Part shown: positions 16,379-22,463 of the stretch, piece after piece
Position numbering within the stretch: the first letter of the stretch is position 1
How the letters are laid out: each line of letters starts with the position of its first letter
Assembly: GCA_029861655.1 (NCBI GenBank)
Contig: JAOTZA010000012.1
Coordinates: 1 to 22,463, forward strand
Length of the DNA stretch: 22,463 nt
DNA from: Acidobacteriota bacterium
Lineage (GTDB): Bacteria > Acidobacteriota > Thermoanaerobaculia > Multivoradales > JAHEKO01
Direction: 5' to 3'
Program-made: the position numbers and the translations under genes
Notes under the pieces: generated by a model
Databases searched by the model: none
Seen by the model: only the letters and a program-made list of their open reading frames with translations
Told to the model about the DNA's origin: nothing

Positions 16379-17661
16379 CGGAGTCGTCGGAAGGCTTCCG
16401 GGCCGGGATACGATCCGGCGCCCTCGAGCTCCTCTTCGATGCGCAACAGTCGATTGTACTTCGCGACGCGGTCACTGCGGCAGGGTGCTCCGGTCTTGAT
16501 CTGGCCGGCGCACGTGGCGACTGCAAGATCCGCGATTGTCGTGTCTTCGGTCTCGCCGGAGCGATGGCTGATGACGTTTGTGTAGCCGTGGGTCTTGGCC
16601 AGTTCGACGGCATCGAACGTCTCGGTGAGGGTGCCGATCTGGTTGAGCTTGACCAGCAATGAGTTGCCGATTCCCTGCTCGATCCCACGCGAGAGGATCT
16701 CTTTGTTGGTGACGAAGATATCGTCACCCACCAGCTGAACCTCGGATCCCAGCCGTTCGGTTAGAACACGCCAACCGTCCCAATCTGCTTCTGAAAGACC
16801 ATCCTCGATCGACACCAGGGGGTACGCTTCGACCCACTCCTCGTACAAGTCGACGAGATCTGAAGCCTGAAGACCGGTCTTGCCTTCGCCGGGGAGGTCA
16901 TAGCTTCCAGACGAATCCGCGAACTCGCTCGCCGCCACATCAAGCGCTAGCGCAACGTCCTTTCCCGGCTCCAGACCGCACCCCTCGATCGCCGCCACCA
17001 GCAGGTCGAGAGCCTCGCGGTTGCTATTCAGGTTGGGTGCAAACCCACCTTCGTCGCCAATGGCGGTCGAAAGCCCCTGCTTCTTGAGCACACCTTTTAG
17101 CCGGTGATAGATCTCTGCGCCGGTACGCAAGGCTTCGGTGAAACTACTCTGCCCGATCGGCACCAGCATGAACTCCTGGATATCCACCGAGTTGTCGGCG
17201 TGGGCACCACCGTTGAGAACGTTCAACATCGGCACGGGAAGAGCAGTGGCCTGCGGACCGCCCAAATATGCGTAGAGAGGAAGTCCACAGGCCTCGGCGG
17301 CAGCCTTGCCGACGGCCAGAGACACACCAAGGATGGCATTGGCGCCCAGCCGGCTTTTGTCTGATGTTCCATCGAGCGCGATGAGCGAACGGTCGATCAG
17401 AGTCTGGTCGCGTGCGTCGACGTCGGCAAGCTCAGCGGCCAATTCGCCATTGACGTTGGATACCGCTTTCTGGACACCCTTGCCACCATAGCGGACGCCG
17501 CCATCCCGCAGCTCGAGTGCCTCCCGGCTGCCGGTGGACGCCCCCGACGGCACCGCCGCCCGCCCCACGGCTCCACCGCTCAAGTGGCAATCCACCTCCA
17601 GGGTCGGATTTCCCCTCGAGTCCAGAATCTCGCGGGCTCGGAGCTCTTCGATTTCAAACAT
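16375..17661 (-). CDS. eno: Enolase
   Basis: Enolase interconverts 2-phosphoglycerate and phosphoenolpyruvate in glycolysis and gluconeogenesis. The ATG at 17661 gives MFEIEELRAREILDSRGNPT, the standard N-terminus, and 428 aa, the normal length; the frame is open 39 bases further upstream without a better start. The catalytic loop SGAST is at 39-43, GDEGGF at 202-207, metal ligands are D241, E286 and D313, the catalytic lysine is K338 in LLVKLNQIG, and SHRSGETED is at 365-373. No clear Shine-Dalgarno precedes the ATG. The leader is unusual: a structured repeat in the same orientation ends 66 bases upstream (17728-17907). The stop is coupled to ftsB. Confidence 0.98.
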   Translation of the reverse strand: MFEIEELRAREILDSRGNPTLEVDCHLSGGAVGRAAVPSGASTGSREALELRDGGVRYGGKGVQKAVSNVNGELAAELADVDARDQTLIDRSLIALDGTSDKSRLGANAILGVSLAVGKAAAEACGLPLYAYLGGPQATALPVPMLNVLNGGAHADNSVDIQEFMLVPIGQSSFTEALRTGAEIYHRLKGVLKKQGLSTAIGDEGGFAPNLNSNREALDLLVAAIEGCGLEPGKDVALALDVAASEFADSSGSYDLPGEGKTGLQASDLVDLYEEWVEAYPLVSIEDGLSEADWDGWRVLTERLGSEVQLVGDDIFVTNKEILSRGIEQGIGNSLLVKLNQIGTLTETFDAVELAKTHGYTNVISHRSGETEDTTIADLAVATCAGQIKTGAPCRSDRVAKYNRLLRIEEELEGAGSYPGPEAFRRLR

Positions 17662-17727
17662 AGGGTGGATCGAGGGTCGGTCCGGATCGCCGAACCTCAA
17701 GCCTAGCAGGGCGCAGTGATTTTGTCG

Positions 17728-17907
17728 GCGACCTTGAGACCCGGCCAGAGCCTCCGCAGGGCACAGCGCGCGCTACCCGGACTCCGGTGACCTCGAGGCG
17801 CGCGCTTCGGTCTCCCTCGCGCCGGATCGAAGCAAGCCTCCCGACGGATCCACCATGCGCTCGGTCAAACGTCCCTGGTGGAGCCTCAGACCGGGTCTCA
17901 AGGTCGC
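17728..17907 (-). repeat. Structured intergenic repeat, copy A
   Basis: The ends form a perfect 17-bp inverted repeat, GCGACCTTGAGACCCGG at 17728-17744 and its complement at 17891-17907. Reading the minus strand, inner pairings follow: CTCC with GGAG, then CAGGG with CCCTG. The core matches copy B (21219-21378): 22 identical bases at 17877-17856 and 30 of 32 at 17828-17797. The second block can fold as a GGCGCG/CGCGCC hairpin containing GG-GAGA-CC, a possible GNRA loop. It has the same orientation as eno and ends 66 bases before its ATG. No ORF of recognisable function is inside. Confidence 0.8.
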
Positions 17908-18110
17908 TCGCGCGACCCGCCATGCCGGTCTGACATCGCCAGCAGGCTGTCACGGTCCGATCCGGAGCCGGAGGCAGCCCGGCGAGTGCCCGGCAGGAAC
18001 GCTGGGAGCCCGCGAGTAGAAGGAGGAACCCGAGAGGCTTCTAGCGGTCCGCGCGGGCGGACAACGAGGCGCGAGCCCACGCTCGCAGTCTGGGCAGCGA
18101 GCGCCGTTTC

Positions 18111-18133
18111 CAGCCGGGTGTTCGACCGGGCTG
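18111..18133 (+). repeat. 23-nt hairpin repeat motif, copy 1
   Basis: The motif starts CAGCCGGG, has GTTCGACC in the middle and ends GGCTG, so CAGCC can pair with GGCTG. Close copies lie at 21394-21416 on the plus strand and 20815-20837 on the minus strand. This copy has T where the others have C at position 9. Confidence 0.7.
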
Positions 18134-18154
18134 CCACAAGCCCAACCGGATGAA

Positions 18155-18160
18155 TTGACA
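18155..18160 (+). promoter_or_regulatory. Possible -35 element of the tRNA-fMet promoter
   Basis: TTGACA matches the sigma-70 -35 consensus exactly and lies 60 bases before the tRNA. The hexamer 17 bases downstream (AAAGCT, 18178-18183) is a poor -10, so this is only a suggestion. Confidence 0.3.
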
Positions 18161-18220
18161 GCCGCGAGGGCATATGGAAAGCTCCCTCTCCCCGGGCCAA
18201 AGCCCAGGGACGACAAGTGT

Positions 18221-18298
<78 letters not shown>

Positions 18299-18306
18299 GA
18301 TTCTCT

Positions 18307-18332
18307 CGGGGTCGCCTGGCGACCCCGTTTTT
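18307..18332 (+). terminator. Rho-independent terminator after tRNA-fMet
   Basis: A perfect 9-bp stem CGGGGTCGC/GCGACCCCG (18307-18315 and 18319-18327) with a 3-nt loop CTG is followed directly by five T (18328-18332). It starts 10 bases after the CCA end, so the tRNA is probably a single-gene transcript separated from yqgE. Confidence 0.93.
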
Positions 18333-18382
18333 CTTGGGCAGACCTCAATTTCTGAGCCCTCATGACGCGTTAAGATTCCTTC

Positions 18383-18979
18383 ATGGATTCGCTGCCCAAC
18401 GACCTCGAGGTGCCGACTCTCCTGATGGCCACACCCCAGGTCCTCGACCCGTTCTTTCAGCGCAGCGTCGTCTTATTGCTGGGCCACACCAGTGAAGGCA
18501 GCTTCGGGTTCAATCTCAATCGGCCAACGACCGTCTCGGTAGCGGAGATCCTCGAAGGAATGGAGATCCCTTGGGGCGGCGATCTCGAGATCGCCGCTTA
18601 TTTTGGCGGCCCCGTTCAACCGCAAATGGGGACGATCCTCTTCGAGAAGGCCTCGAAGACACAACTCGATGACGTGGAGGAGACCTCCACCGAGGTGCGT
18701 CCCGGTATCTGGATGACGCAGCACATCGACGATCTCACCCTTTTGGCCGGTACTCCACCCCCTGGGTTCCGTCTCTATCTGGGTTACGCCGGCTGGGGCG
18801 GCGGCCAGCTGATCGATGAGATTCTGCGCAATGACTGGATTCTGGGACCGGTGATCGACGAGTTGATCTTCTCCGCCGACTCGGAACCGGTCTGGGAGCT
18901 CGCGATGCGAGCCGCCGGAGTGGACCCGACCACGCTTCCCTCCTGGACTCCGGACGGCGACGAGGAGGACACCAATTGA
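18383..18979 (+). CDS. YqgE/AlgH family protein (UPF0301)
   Basis: The 198-aa product matches the YqgE/AlgH family. Features seen are an N-terminal LLMATPQVLDPFFQRSVVLL, GFNLNRPT at 52-59, YFGGPVQP at 73-80, and a late YLGYAGWGGGQLIDEI with W in the usual place before the C-terminal region. The family is widespread in Gram-negative bacteria, but its biochemical role is not firmly established; AlgH was named from alginate regulation in Pseudomonas. No strong ribosome site precedes the ATG. It heads a tight group of four plus-strand genes, the next starting within its stop codon. Length is normal for the family. Confidence 0.93.
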   Translation: MDSLPNDLEVPTLLMATPQVLDPFFQRSVVLLLGHTSEGSFGFNLNRPTTVSVAEILEGMEIPWGGDLEIAAYFGGPVQPQMGTILFEKASKTQLDDVEETSTEVRPGIWMTQHIDDLTLLAGTPPPGFRLYLGYAGWGGGQLIDEILRNDWILGPVIDELIFSADSEPVWELAMRAAGVDPTTLPSWTPDGDEEDTN

Positions 18980-19320
18980 TGCGAACAATCGCCCAACTGG
19001 CGTTGAACGGAATCGGTGTCTGGTTGGCGGCGAGATTGGTGCCCGGAATCGAGTACGACGGTGGTGTTCTCTATCTTCTACTCACCGGGCTCGTGATCGG
19101 TCTCATAAATCTCACGGTCAAGCCGATCGCCACGCTGTTTTCGATCCCGTTTATCGTGCTCTCGCTCGGTCTCTTCTTTCTGGCCATCAACGGCGCGATG
19201 CTCATCCTCGCCAGTTTGATCCTGGAGGGGCTGTCGGTTCAAGGCTGCATGCCGGCGATTCTGGGTGGGTTGGTACTGGCGCTCTTTAACTGGGTCGTCC
19301 GCGCGTTCGGCGATTCATGA
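18979..19320 (+). CDS. Small four-helix membrane protein (phage holin family 4 / YvlD-like)
   Basis: A 113-aa, very hydrophobic protein with about four membrane helices. The pattern WLAARLVPGIEYDGG, then GLVIGLINLTVKPI, then a third helix with LGLFFLAINGAMLILAS, fits the 'phage holin family 4' (DUF360/YvlD-like) proteins. Despite the name, these are common chromosomal proteins of unknown function, and nothing around it suggests a prophage. The ATG at 18979 overlaps the yqgE stop (TGATG). A TTG just before it (18976) is better spaced from GGAGG (7 bases) and may be the true start. The stop overlaps the nth start (ATGA). Confidence 0.85.
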   Translation: MRTIAQLALNGIGVWLAARLVPGIEYDGGVLYLLLTGLVIGLINLTVKPIATLFSIPFIVLSLGLFFLAINGAMLILASLILEGLSVQGCMPAILGGLVLALFNWVVRAFGDS

Positions 19321-20024
19321 CGGCCACCAAGTCAAAGAATCGGGCGACCGCGGGCCGTCTGACACCGGGAAAGGCAAGGCGCGAGTCCAAACGCTCGCGG
19401 GGAGAGCGCACGCAGGAGATTCTCGAGCGGCTGCGACACCAGTACCCGGACGCACATTGTGCACTTCACCACTCGAGTGCACTCGAGCTCCTGGTCGCCA
19501 CCATTCTCTCGGCTCAGTGCACAGACAAGCGGGTCAACGAGGTCACTCCGGCTCTTTTTGCCCGTTTCCCGGCAGCCGCCGACTACGCCGATGTCCCCAT
19601 CGCAGAACTCGAGGAAATGGTCCGTTCGACCGGGTTCTTCCGCAACAAGTCGCGTTCGCTCAAGGGGCTCGGGCAGGCACTCGTGGCGGAACACCACGGC
19701 GAGGTGCCAAAAACCATGAAGGAGCTCAACGCGTTGCCGGGTGTCGGTCGCAAGACCGCGAACGTCGTTCTGGGCAACGCCTTCGGCATCGACGAGGGCC
19801 TTGTGGTGGACACCCACGTCGGACGCATCGCGCGGAAGTTGGGACTGACTTCGGAGAAAGATCCGGTCAAGGTGGAGCGCGATCTGATGAAGCTCGTTCC
19901 GCAAAGCGCCTGGACTCTGTGGGCGCATCTGTTGATCTATCACGGCCGCGCGGTGTGCAAGGCACGCAGACCTGCTTGCGAGGATTGCGTACTCCTCGAC
20001 CTGTGTCCATCCGCCGAGGTCTGA
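19317..20024 (+). CDS. nth: Endonuclease III
   Basis: A DNA glycosylase/AP lyase that removes oxidised pyrimidines in base excision repair. The 235-aa product has a basic N-terminal extension of about 30 residues, then the helix-hairpin-helix LPGVGRKTANVV (140-151) with catalytic lysine K146. The catalytic aspartate is D165 in VVDTHVGR. A [4Fe-4S] motif C214-x6-C221-x2-C224-x5-C230 has the spacing of endonuclease III. The lysine distinguishes it from MutY. The ATG overlaps the stop of the preceding gene (ATGA), suggesting coupling. The basic N-terminal extension is longer than in E. coli Nth. Confidence 0.97.
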   Translation: MTATKSKNRATAGRLTPGKARRESKRSRGERTQEILERLRHQYPDAHCALHHSSALELLVATILSAQCTDKRVNEVTPALFARFPAAADYADVPIAELEEMVRSTGFFRNKSRSLKGLGQALVAEHHGEVPKTMKELNALPGVGRKTANVVLGNAFGIDEGLVVDTHVGRIARKLGLTSEKDPVKVERDLMKLVPQSAWTLWAHLLIYHGRAVCKARRPACEDCVLLDLCPSAEV

Positions 20025-20029
20025 CGACG

Positions 20030-20782
20030 ATGAACGAGCCATCGCGCAAGAAGACCGCAGTCGTCACCGGCGCCAGCTCCGGCATCGGCGCCGCGACGGC
20101 CCGCGCCCTGGCGGCTGCAGGTTTCGAAGTCTTTCTGGGCGCCCGCCGCCACGACAAGCTCGAGGAAGTCGCCCGGTCGATAGGCGGCAACGCCCAGCCG
20201 CTGGATGTCACCTCGGAGGACAGCGTCGAGAGCTTTGTCACCCAGTGTCCGAAGGCGATTGATCTGCTCGTCAACAATGCCGGTGGCGCCCTGGGCCTCG
20301 AACCGATCGAGGACTCCGACGATCAGGATTGGCGCACCATGTGGGAGGTCAACGTCCTCGGCGTGGCTCGGATGACACGAGCGATTCTCCCGGCGCTTAG
20401 GCGAGCCCCTGATGCGCATGTCATCGTCGTAGGGTCGATCGCCGGGTTCGAAACTTATTCCGGAGGCGCCGGCTACACTGCCGCCAAACACGGTGTCCGC
20501 GCGGTCACCAGGACACTGCGGCTCGAGTTGCTCGGCGAACCGATCCGGGTTACGGAGGTTTGCCCGGGGCTCGCGGAGACCGAGTTTTCCCTGGTCCGAT
20601 TCAAGGGCGATAGCGAGCGCGCCGACGCCGTTTACCGCGGCCTCGAGCCCCTCACCGGCGACGATGTCGCCGATTGCATCGTCTGGGCGACGACGCGGCC
20701 GCCCCACGTCAACATCGATGAGATCGTGGTGCGGCCTCGCGATCAGGCGACGGCGACGGCGATTCACCGCCGCGACGACTGA
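20030..20782 (+). CDS. Short-chain dehydrogenase/reductase, YdfG-like
   Basis: A 250-aa classical short-chain dehydrogenase. It has the NAD(P)-binding motif TGASSGIG (13-20), NNAG (82-85), and catalytic S136, Y149 and K153 in the YxxxK arrangement. ARR at 38-40, after the second strand, suggests NADP preference. The C-terminal part (TEFSLVRFKGD and PPHVNIDEIVV) resembles E. coli YdfG, which oxidises L-allo-threonine, serine and 3-hydroxypropionate. The exact substrate here is not determinable. The ATG at 20030 lies 5 bases after nth, with GAGG about ten bases upstream. The same frame stays open far upstream through nth, but that part is not coding. Confidence 0.92.
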   Translation: MNEPSRKKTAVVTGASSGIGAATARALAAAGFEVFLGARRHDKLEEVARSIGGNAQPLDVTSEDSVESFVTQCPKAIDLLVNNAGGALGLEPIEDSDDQDWRTMWEVNVLGVARMTRAILPALRRAPDAHVIVVGSIAGFETYSGGAGYTAAKHGVRAVTRTLRLELLGEPIRVTEVCPGLAETEFSLVRFKGDSERADAVYRGLEPLTGDDVADCIVWATTRPPHVNIDEIVVRPRDQATATAIHRRDD

Positions 20783-20814
20783 ACGGCCAAAACGGGGGTG
20801 CGGCCGGCTGCTTG

Positions 20815-20837
20815 CAACCCGGTCGAACGCCCGGCTG
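20815..20837 (-). repeat. 23-nt hairpin repeat motif, copy 3
   Basis: On the minus strand it starts CAGCCGGGCG and ends GGGTTG, one of the three close copies in the window. The end GGTTG still pairs with CAGCC through a G-U wobble. Flanks CTGCCTT and AAGCAG extend the stem with one bulge. Confidence 0.65.
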
Positions 20838-20961
20838 AAGGCAGGCGCTCACGAATTGCGACGCGGCCTCTCCGAGAACCGGTTCGAAGCCCGCGTTTGC
20901 CGCGGAGGCAGACGCGGCGCAGAGGAATCCACTCAGTCTCGGTACCGACAGCACCTGCTCA

Positions 20962-20992
20962 CCCCTTCGGGAGCAAAGCTCCCGATTTGGGG
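20962..20992. repeat. Perfect hairpin CGGGAGC-AAA-GCTCCCG with outer CCCC/GGGG pairing
   Basis: A 7-bp perfect stem with loop AAA (20968-20984) is extended by CCCC (20962-20965) and GGGG (20989-20992) across a small internal loop. It lies about 180 bases after the dehydrogenase stop. There is no T run, so it is not a standard intrinsic terminator. Confidence 0.6.
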
Positions 20993-21111
20993 CTCGCTCT
21001 GCGGGCGTTCACCGGTTTCGGAGAGACCCGTCGCAAAAGTGTTCGCCCCCGACCACCGGACTCCCGCGGAGGAGGGAAACGGACTGCCCTTCTTGCGGTT
21101 CACGCCTCATT

Positions 21112-21200
21112 GTCGTGGGGAGGCCGGGCCGGAGGGCTCCCGCGGCGCGCGGGCTTGGCGAGCACCGTGGGAAACCGGCCCGTAGCCGGGGCCCCACGAC
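21112..21200. repeat. 89-bp palindromic unit
   Basis: The ends GTCGTGGGG and CCCCACGAC are perfect 9-bp inverted repeats. An inner pair GGGCCGG/CCGGCCC (21126-21132 and 21175-21181) and a central CCCGCG-GCG-CGCGGG hairpin give a long nested stem-loop. It contains GGGAAACC, also present in structured repeat copy B. Confidence 0.65.
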
Positions 21201-21218
21201 GTGTCCGCGAGCCCGTAG

Positions 21219-21378
21219 CGGATCTGCCGGAGACTCCATCAGGGACGTTTGACCGAGCGCAGTGCAAGGTCCAGTGCAGTCCGAGCCGATCCGGCGCGAG
21301 GGAAACCGAGGCGCGCGCCCCCAGGTCACGGAGTCCGACTAGCGCACGCCGTGCCCTGCGGAGACTCCGGCAGATCCG
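21219..21378 (+). repeat. Structured intergenic repeat, copy B
   Basis: The ends form a perfect 14-bp inverted repeat, CGGATCTGCCGGAG at 21219-21232 and CTCCGGCAGATCCG at 21365-21378. CTCC/GGAG and CAGGG/CCCTG pairings follow, as in copy A (17728-17907). The core shares 22 identical bases (21240-21261) and a 32-base block (21288-21319) with copy A. The possible GNRA loop is GAAA here and GAGA in copy A. The terminal stems of the two copies have unrelated sequences. This copy points toward, and is convergent with, the end of dut. Confidence 0.8.
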
Positions 21379-21393
21379 TAGAGGCTTGCTCAC

Positions 21394-21416
21394 CAGCCGG
21401 GCGTTCGACCAGGCTG
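21394..21416 (+). repeat. 23-nt hairpin repeat motif, copy 2
   Basis: Starts CAGCCGGGCG, ends AGGCTG, with CAGCC pairing to GGCTG. It is enclosed by the perfect inverted repeat TAGAGGC/GCCTCTA, which begins at the base after copy B and reaches the dut stop codon. Confidence 0.7.
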
Positions 21417-21441
21417 CGGCGGCCAGCTTCGAGAATGGCCT

Positions 21442-21918
21442 CTAGCTATTTCCCGTCGACCCGAAACCGCCGGCGCCGCGCTCAGTCTCCCCGCTCGATT
21501 CAACTTCGACCCAACGAACTTCCGGGACGGGCGCCAGCAGCAGTTGCGCGATGCGGTCGCCGCGCTGGATCACAAAGGGCTCCTCGCCCAGGTTGATCAA
21601 CAGCACCTGAACCTCACCACGGTAGTCGCTGTCGATCGTGCCCGGCGAGTTGGTCAAAGTAACGCCGTGACGATCGGCCAGCCCGCTACGAGGACGCACC
21701 TGCCCCTCCCATCCCGCGGGGATCTCGAGTACCCAGCCGGTGGGGACTCGTGCGCGCCCTCCGGGCGGTATCGTGAGCTCGCTGGTGACTGCCGCTCGCA
21801 GGTCGAAACCAGCGCTACCCGCGGAGGCAGACTCCGGAAGACCGAGCCCGCGGCCATGCTCGAGTCGACGCACCCGAACCGCCACCTGTGGTCTTTCAGC
21901 CGGCACGGTTCGCGACAA
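21442..21918 (-). CDS. dut: Deoxyuridine 5'-triphosphate nucleotidohydrolase (dUTPase)
   Basis: The enzyme hydrolyses dUTP to dUMP, keeping uracil out of DNA and supplying thymidylate synthesis. The 158-aa product shows all five trimeric dUTPase motifs in order: AGFDLRA (36-42), RPRSGLA (75-81), GTIDSDYRGE (93-102), RGDRIAQL (119-126) and the C-terminal RGAGGFGSTG (147-156). The TTG start at 21918 has AGGG seven bases upstream; GTG codons at 21906 and 21885 are alternatives that would still keep motif 1. The preceding gene ends 48 bases upstream, so the two may be cotranscribed. Confidence 0.96.
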   Translation of the reverse strand: MSRTVPAERPQVAVRVRRLEHGRGLGLPESASAGSAGFDLRAAVTSELTIPPGGRARVPTGWVLEIPAGWEGQVRPRSGLADRHGVTLTNSPGTIDSDYRGEVQVLLINLGEEPFVIQRGDRIAQLLLAPVPEVRWVEVESSGETERGAGGFGSTGNS

Positions 21919-21966
21919 CTGGTTACCCTGCCCTTCTCACCGATTTCGTAGAGAGCTGGCTAGCAG

Positions 21967-22463
21967 CTAGGACTTGTTGGGATTGCGCCGATTGCGCCGA
22001 TTGCGTCGGTCGTTGCGATTGCGCTGATTGCCCTGCGGTTGCTGTTTTTTGGTCTTTTGCTTTACGGGTCCAGCGGCTATCCCGGGCTTGACGCCTTCAG
22101 GAAACGGCCGGCCGATCGTTCGGCTGTTGAGTCGCGGGACGATGTCGACCAATAACCCCGTAGGCACCACCGGGATGATATCGGCCGTGAAATTCCACTC
22201 GTTTGTCTTGTTGGAATCCATAAAAGTCTTGACCGCCTCTTCCTCGGTCAGCGGCCGCACACCGGAGATCGGTCCGCTCGACTGAGGTCCCTGCCGCGAC
22301 AGCCCACCGGCGCGGTTACGGTCGGAGCCAACGTCCTGAGTCGGCTCGATTCCCCCTGCCTCCACGGCGGCACTGGAACCTCCTCGCCCTTCGGGCTGGG
22401 GAGTCACCCTCCTACCACGTCGGGTGCCGCCCAGAATCACGCCCCACTTGCCGTATTCTCGAA
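21967..22463 (-). CDS. Unrecognised protein, C-terminal part, with Asn/Arg-rich tail
   Basis: The frame is open to the right edge, so the 5' end is missing; an internal GTG at 22440 is not needed as a start. The visible 165 residues have EYGKWGVILGG at the left, then a Gly/Ser/Arg-rich linker. A small folded-looking segment follows (GVRPLTEEEAVKTFMDSNKTNEWNF, given here as start GVRPLTEE and end NEWNF). A hydrophobic stretch follows (PVVPTGLLVDIVPRL), then a basic tail ending RRNRRNPNKS. The two W-containing strands around a Gly-rich linker resemble C-terminal parts of acidobacterial pseudopilin-like (type II secretion) proteins. That is a weak impression. The tail is encoded by tandem 9-bp units. 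Confidence 0.55.
   Translation of the reverse strand, partial: REYGKWGVILGGTRRGRRVTPQPEGRGGSSAAVEAGGIEPTQDVGSDRNRAGGLSRQGPQSSGPISGVRPLTEEEAVKTFMDSNKTNEWNFTADIIPVVPTGLLVDIVPRLNSRTIGRPFPEGVKPGIAAGPVKQKTKKQQPQGNQRNRNDRRNRRNRRNPNKS
21981..22034. repeat. Tandem 9-bp repeat within the C-terminal coding tail
   Basis: Six 9-bp units in a row, of which five start GATTGC (21981, 21990, 21999, 22017, 22026); the fourth (22008) is diverged. On the coding strand each unit gives about one Asn-Arg-Arg triplet. Unit length is a multiple of three, so copy-number change would keep the frame. Confidence 0.75.

Larger units (their letters stand above)
17662..18220. other. Non-coding tract between eno and tRNA-fMet, rich in inverted repeats
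   Basis: I find no credible gene here. The open frames are very Arg/Ser/Pro-rich, resemble no family, and fall on repeats. The tract holds a 180-bp structured repeat (17728-17907), one copy of a 23-nt hairpin motif (18111-18133), and two small perfect hairpins. These are GTCCGC/GCGGAC at 18047-18062 and GCGAGC/GCTCGC at 18071-18086. The eno promoter and the tRNA promoter should also lie here. Confidence 0.7.
20783..21441. other. Non-coding tract between the dehydrogenase gene and dut, packed with repeats
   Basis: No gene can be supported. All open frames are Arg/Pro/Gly-rich and coincide with inverted repeats. From left to right the tract holds a 23-nt motif copy (20815-20837, minus), a GCCGCG/CGCGGC hairpin (20899-20918), a hairpin at 20962-20992, a palindromic unit (21112-21200), structured repeat copy B (21219-21378), and a further 23-nt motif copy (21394-21416). 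That last motif is enclosed by TAGAGGC (21379-21385) and GCCTCTA (21438-21444). Confidence 0.7.

Noticed and set aside
17728..17907. Insertion-sequence or MITE insertion at copy A
   Set aside because: No transposase frame and no target-site duplication is visible. The terminal repeats of the two copies differ in sequence, unlike transposon ends. A non-autonomous mobile origin is not fully excluded.
17654..17953. Minus-strand 99-codon open frame upstream of eno
   Set aside because: It lies on structured repeat copy A. Its similarity to a frame at 21249-21596 comes from the shared repeat, and the reading frame is not preserved by a protein-like substitution pattern.
18979..19320. Prophage remnant, from the 'phage holin' family name
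   Set aside because: Neighbours are housekeeping genes in a coupled group, with no endolysin, integrase or structural gene. The family is common on chromosomes.
19265..20029. Long N-terminal extension of the dehydrogenase (505-codon open frame)
   Set aside because: The upstream part overlaps nth in another frame and is Arg/Gly-rich with no family resemblance. The proper start MNEPSRKK at 20030 gives normal family length.
20709..20954. Minus-strand 81-codon open frame after the dehydrogenase
   Set aside because: It falls across the 3' end of the dehydrogenase gene and palindromic repeats, with no ribosome site or recognisable domain.
20783..21441. Integron attC sites or a CRISPR array
   Set aside because: The inverted repeats lack paired attC core sites, and there are no regularly spaced identical direct repeats with unique spacers. 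No integrase or cas gene is in the window.

Overview
The window is GC-rich chromosomal DNA from a Gram-negative-type bacterium. Three things point that way: MurE carries the DNPR signature for meso-diaminopimelate, there is a secreted SurA-like foldase and a foldase lipoprotein, and there is an AlgH/YqgE protein. The gene order and the style of the partial gene at the right edge remind me of Acidobacteriota. That placement is an inference and no phylogenetic marker was compared.

Positions 1-8941, minus strand: a compact division and cell-wall (dcw) cluster. Read in the direction of transcription it is mraZ, rsmH, ftsL, ftsI, murE, murF, mraY, murD, ftsW; ftsW runs off the left edge. Most junctions overlap by a few bases, so translation is probably coupled. 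Upstream of mraZ are four AGTGG pentamers at exact 10-bp spacing, a good candidate for the MraZ operator. Positions 9049-14611, also minus strand: mfd, a parvulin-type lipoprotein and a SurA-like parvulin, nearly contiguous and leading into the dcw cluster.

Positions 14676-17661: a plus-strand CPA2-type cation/proton antiporter converges with the minus-strand pair eno-ftsB. FtsB and FtsL are both present, so two parts of the FtsQLB divisome complex are encoded here. Positions 18221-18332: an initiator tRNA-fMet followed by a strong intrinsic terminator. Positions 18383-20782, plus strand: a tight group yqgE, a small four-helix membrane protein, nth, and a YdfG-like dehydrogenase. Positions 21442-22463, minus strand: dut and the 3' part of an unrecognised, possibly pseudopilin-like gene with an Asn/Arg-rich tail.

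The least ordinary part is the non-coding DNA at 17662-18220 and 20783-21441. Both tracts hold copies of structured repeats. One element of about 160-180 bp occurs once in each tract, in opposite orientations. Its core is conserved, but it is closed by a long terminal stem whose sequence differs completely between the copies while staying perfectly paired. A second, 23-nt hairpin motif occurs three times. This looks like a family of structured intergenic repeats or a non-coding RNA, and it is the best candidate here for something undescribed.
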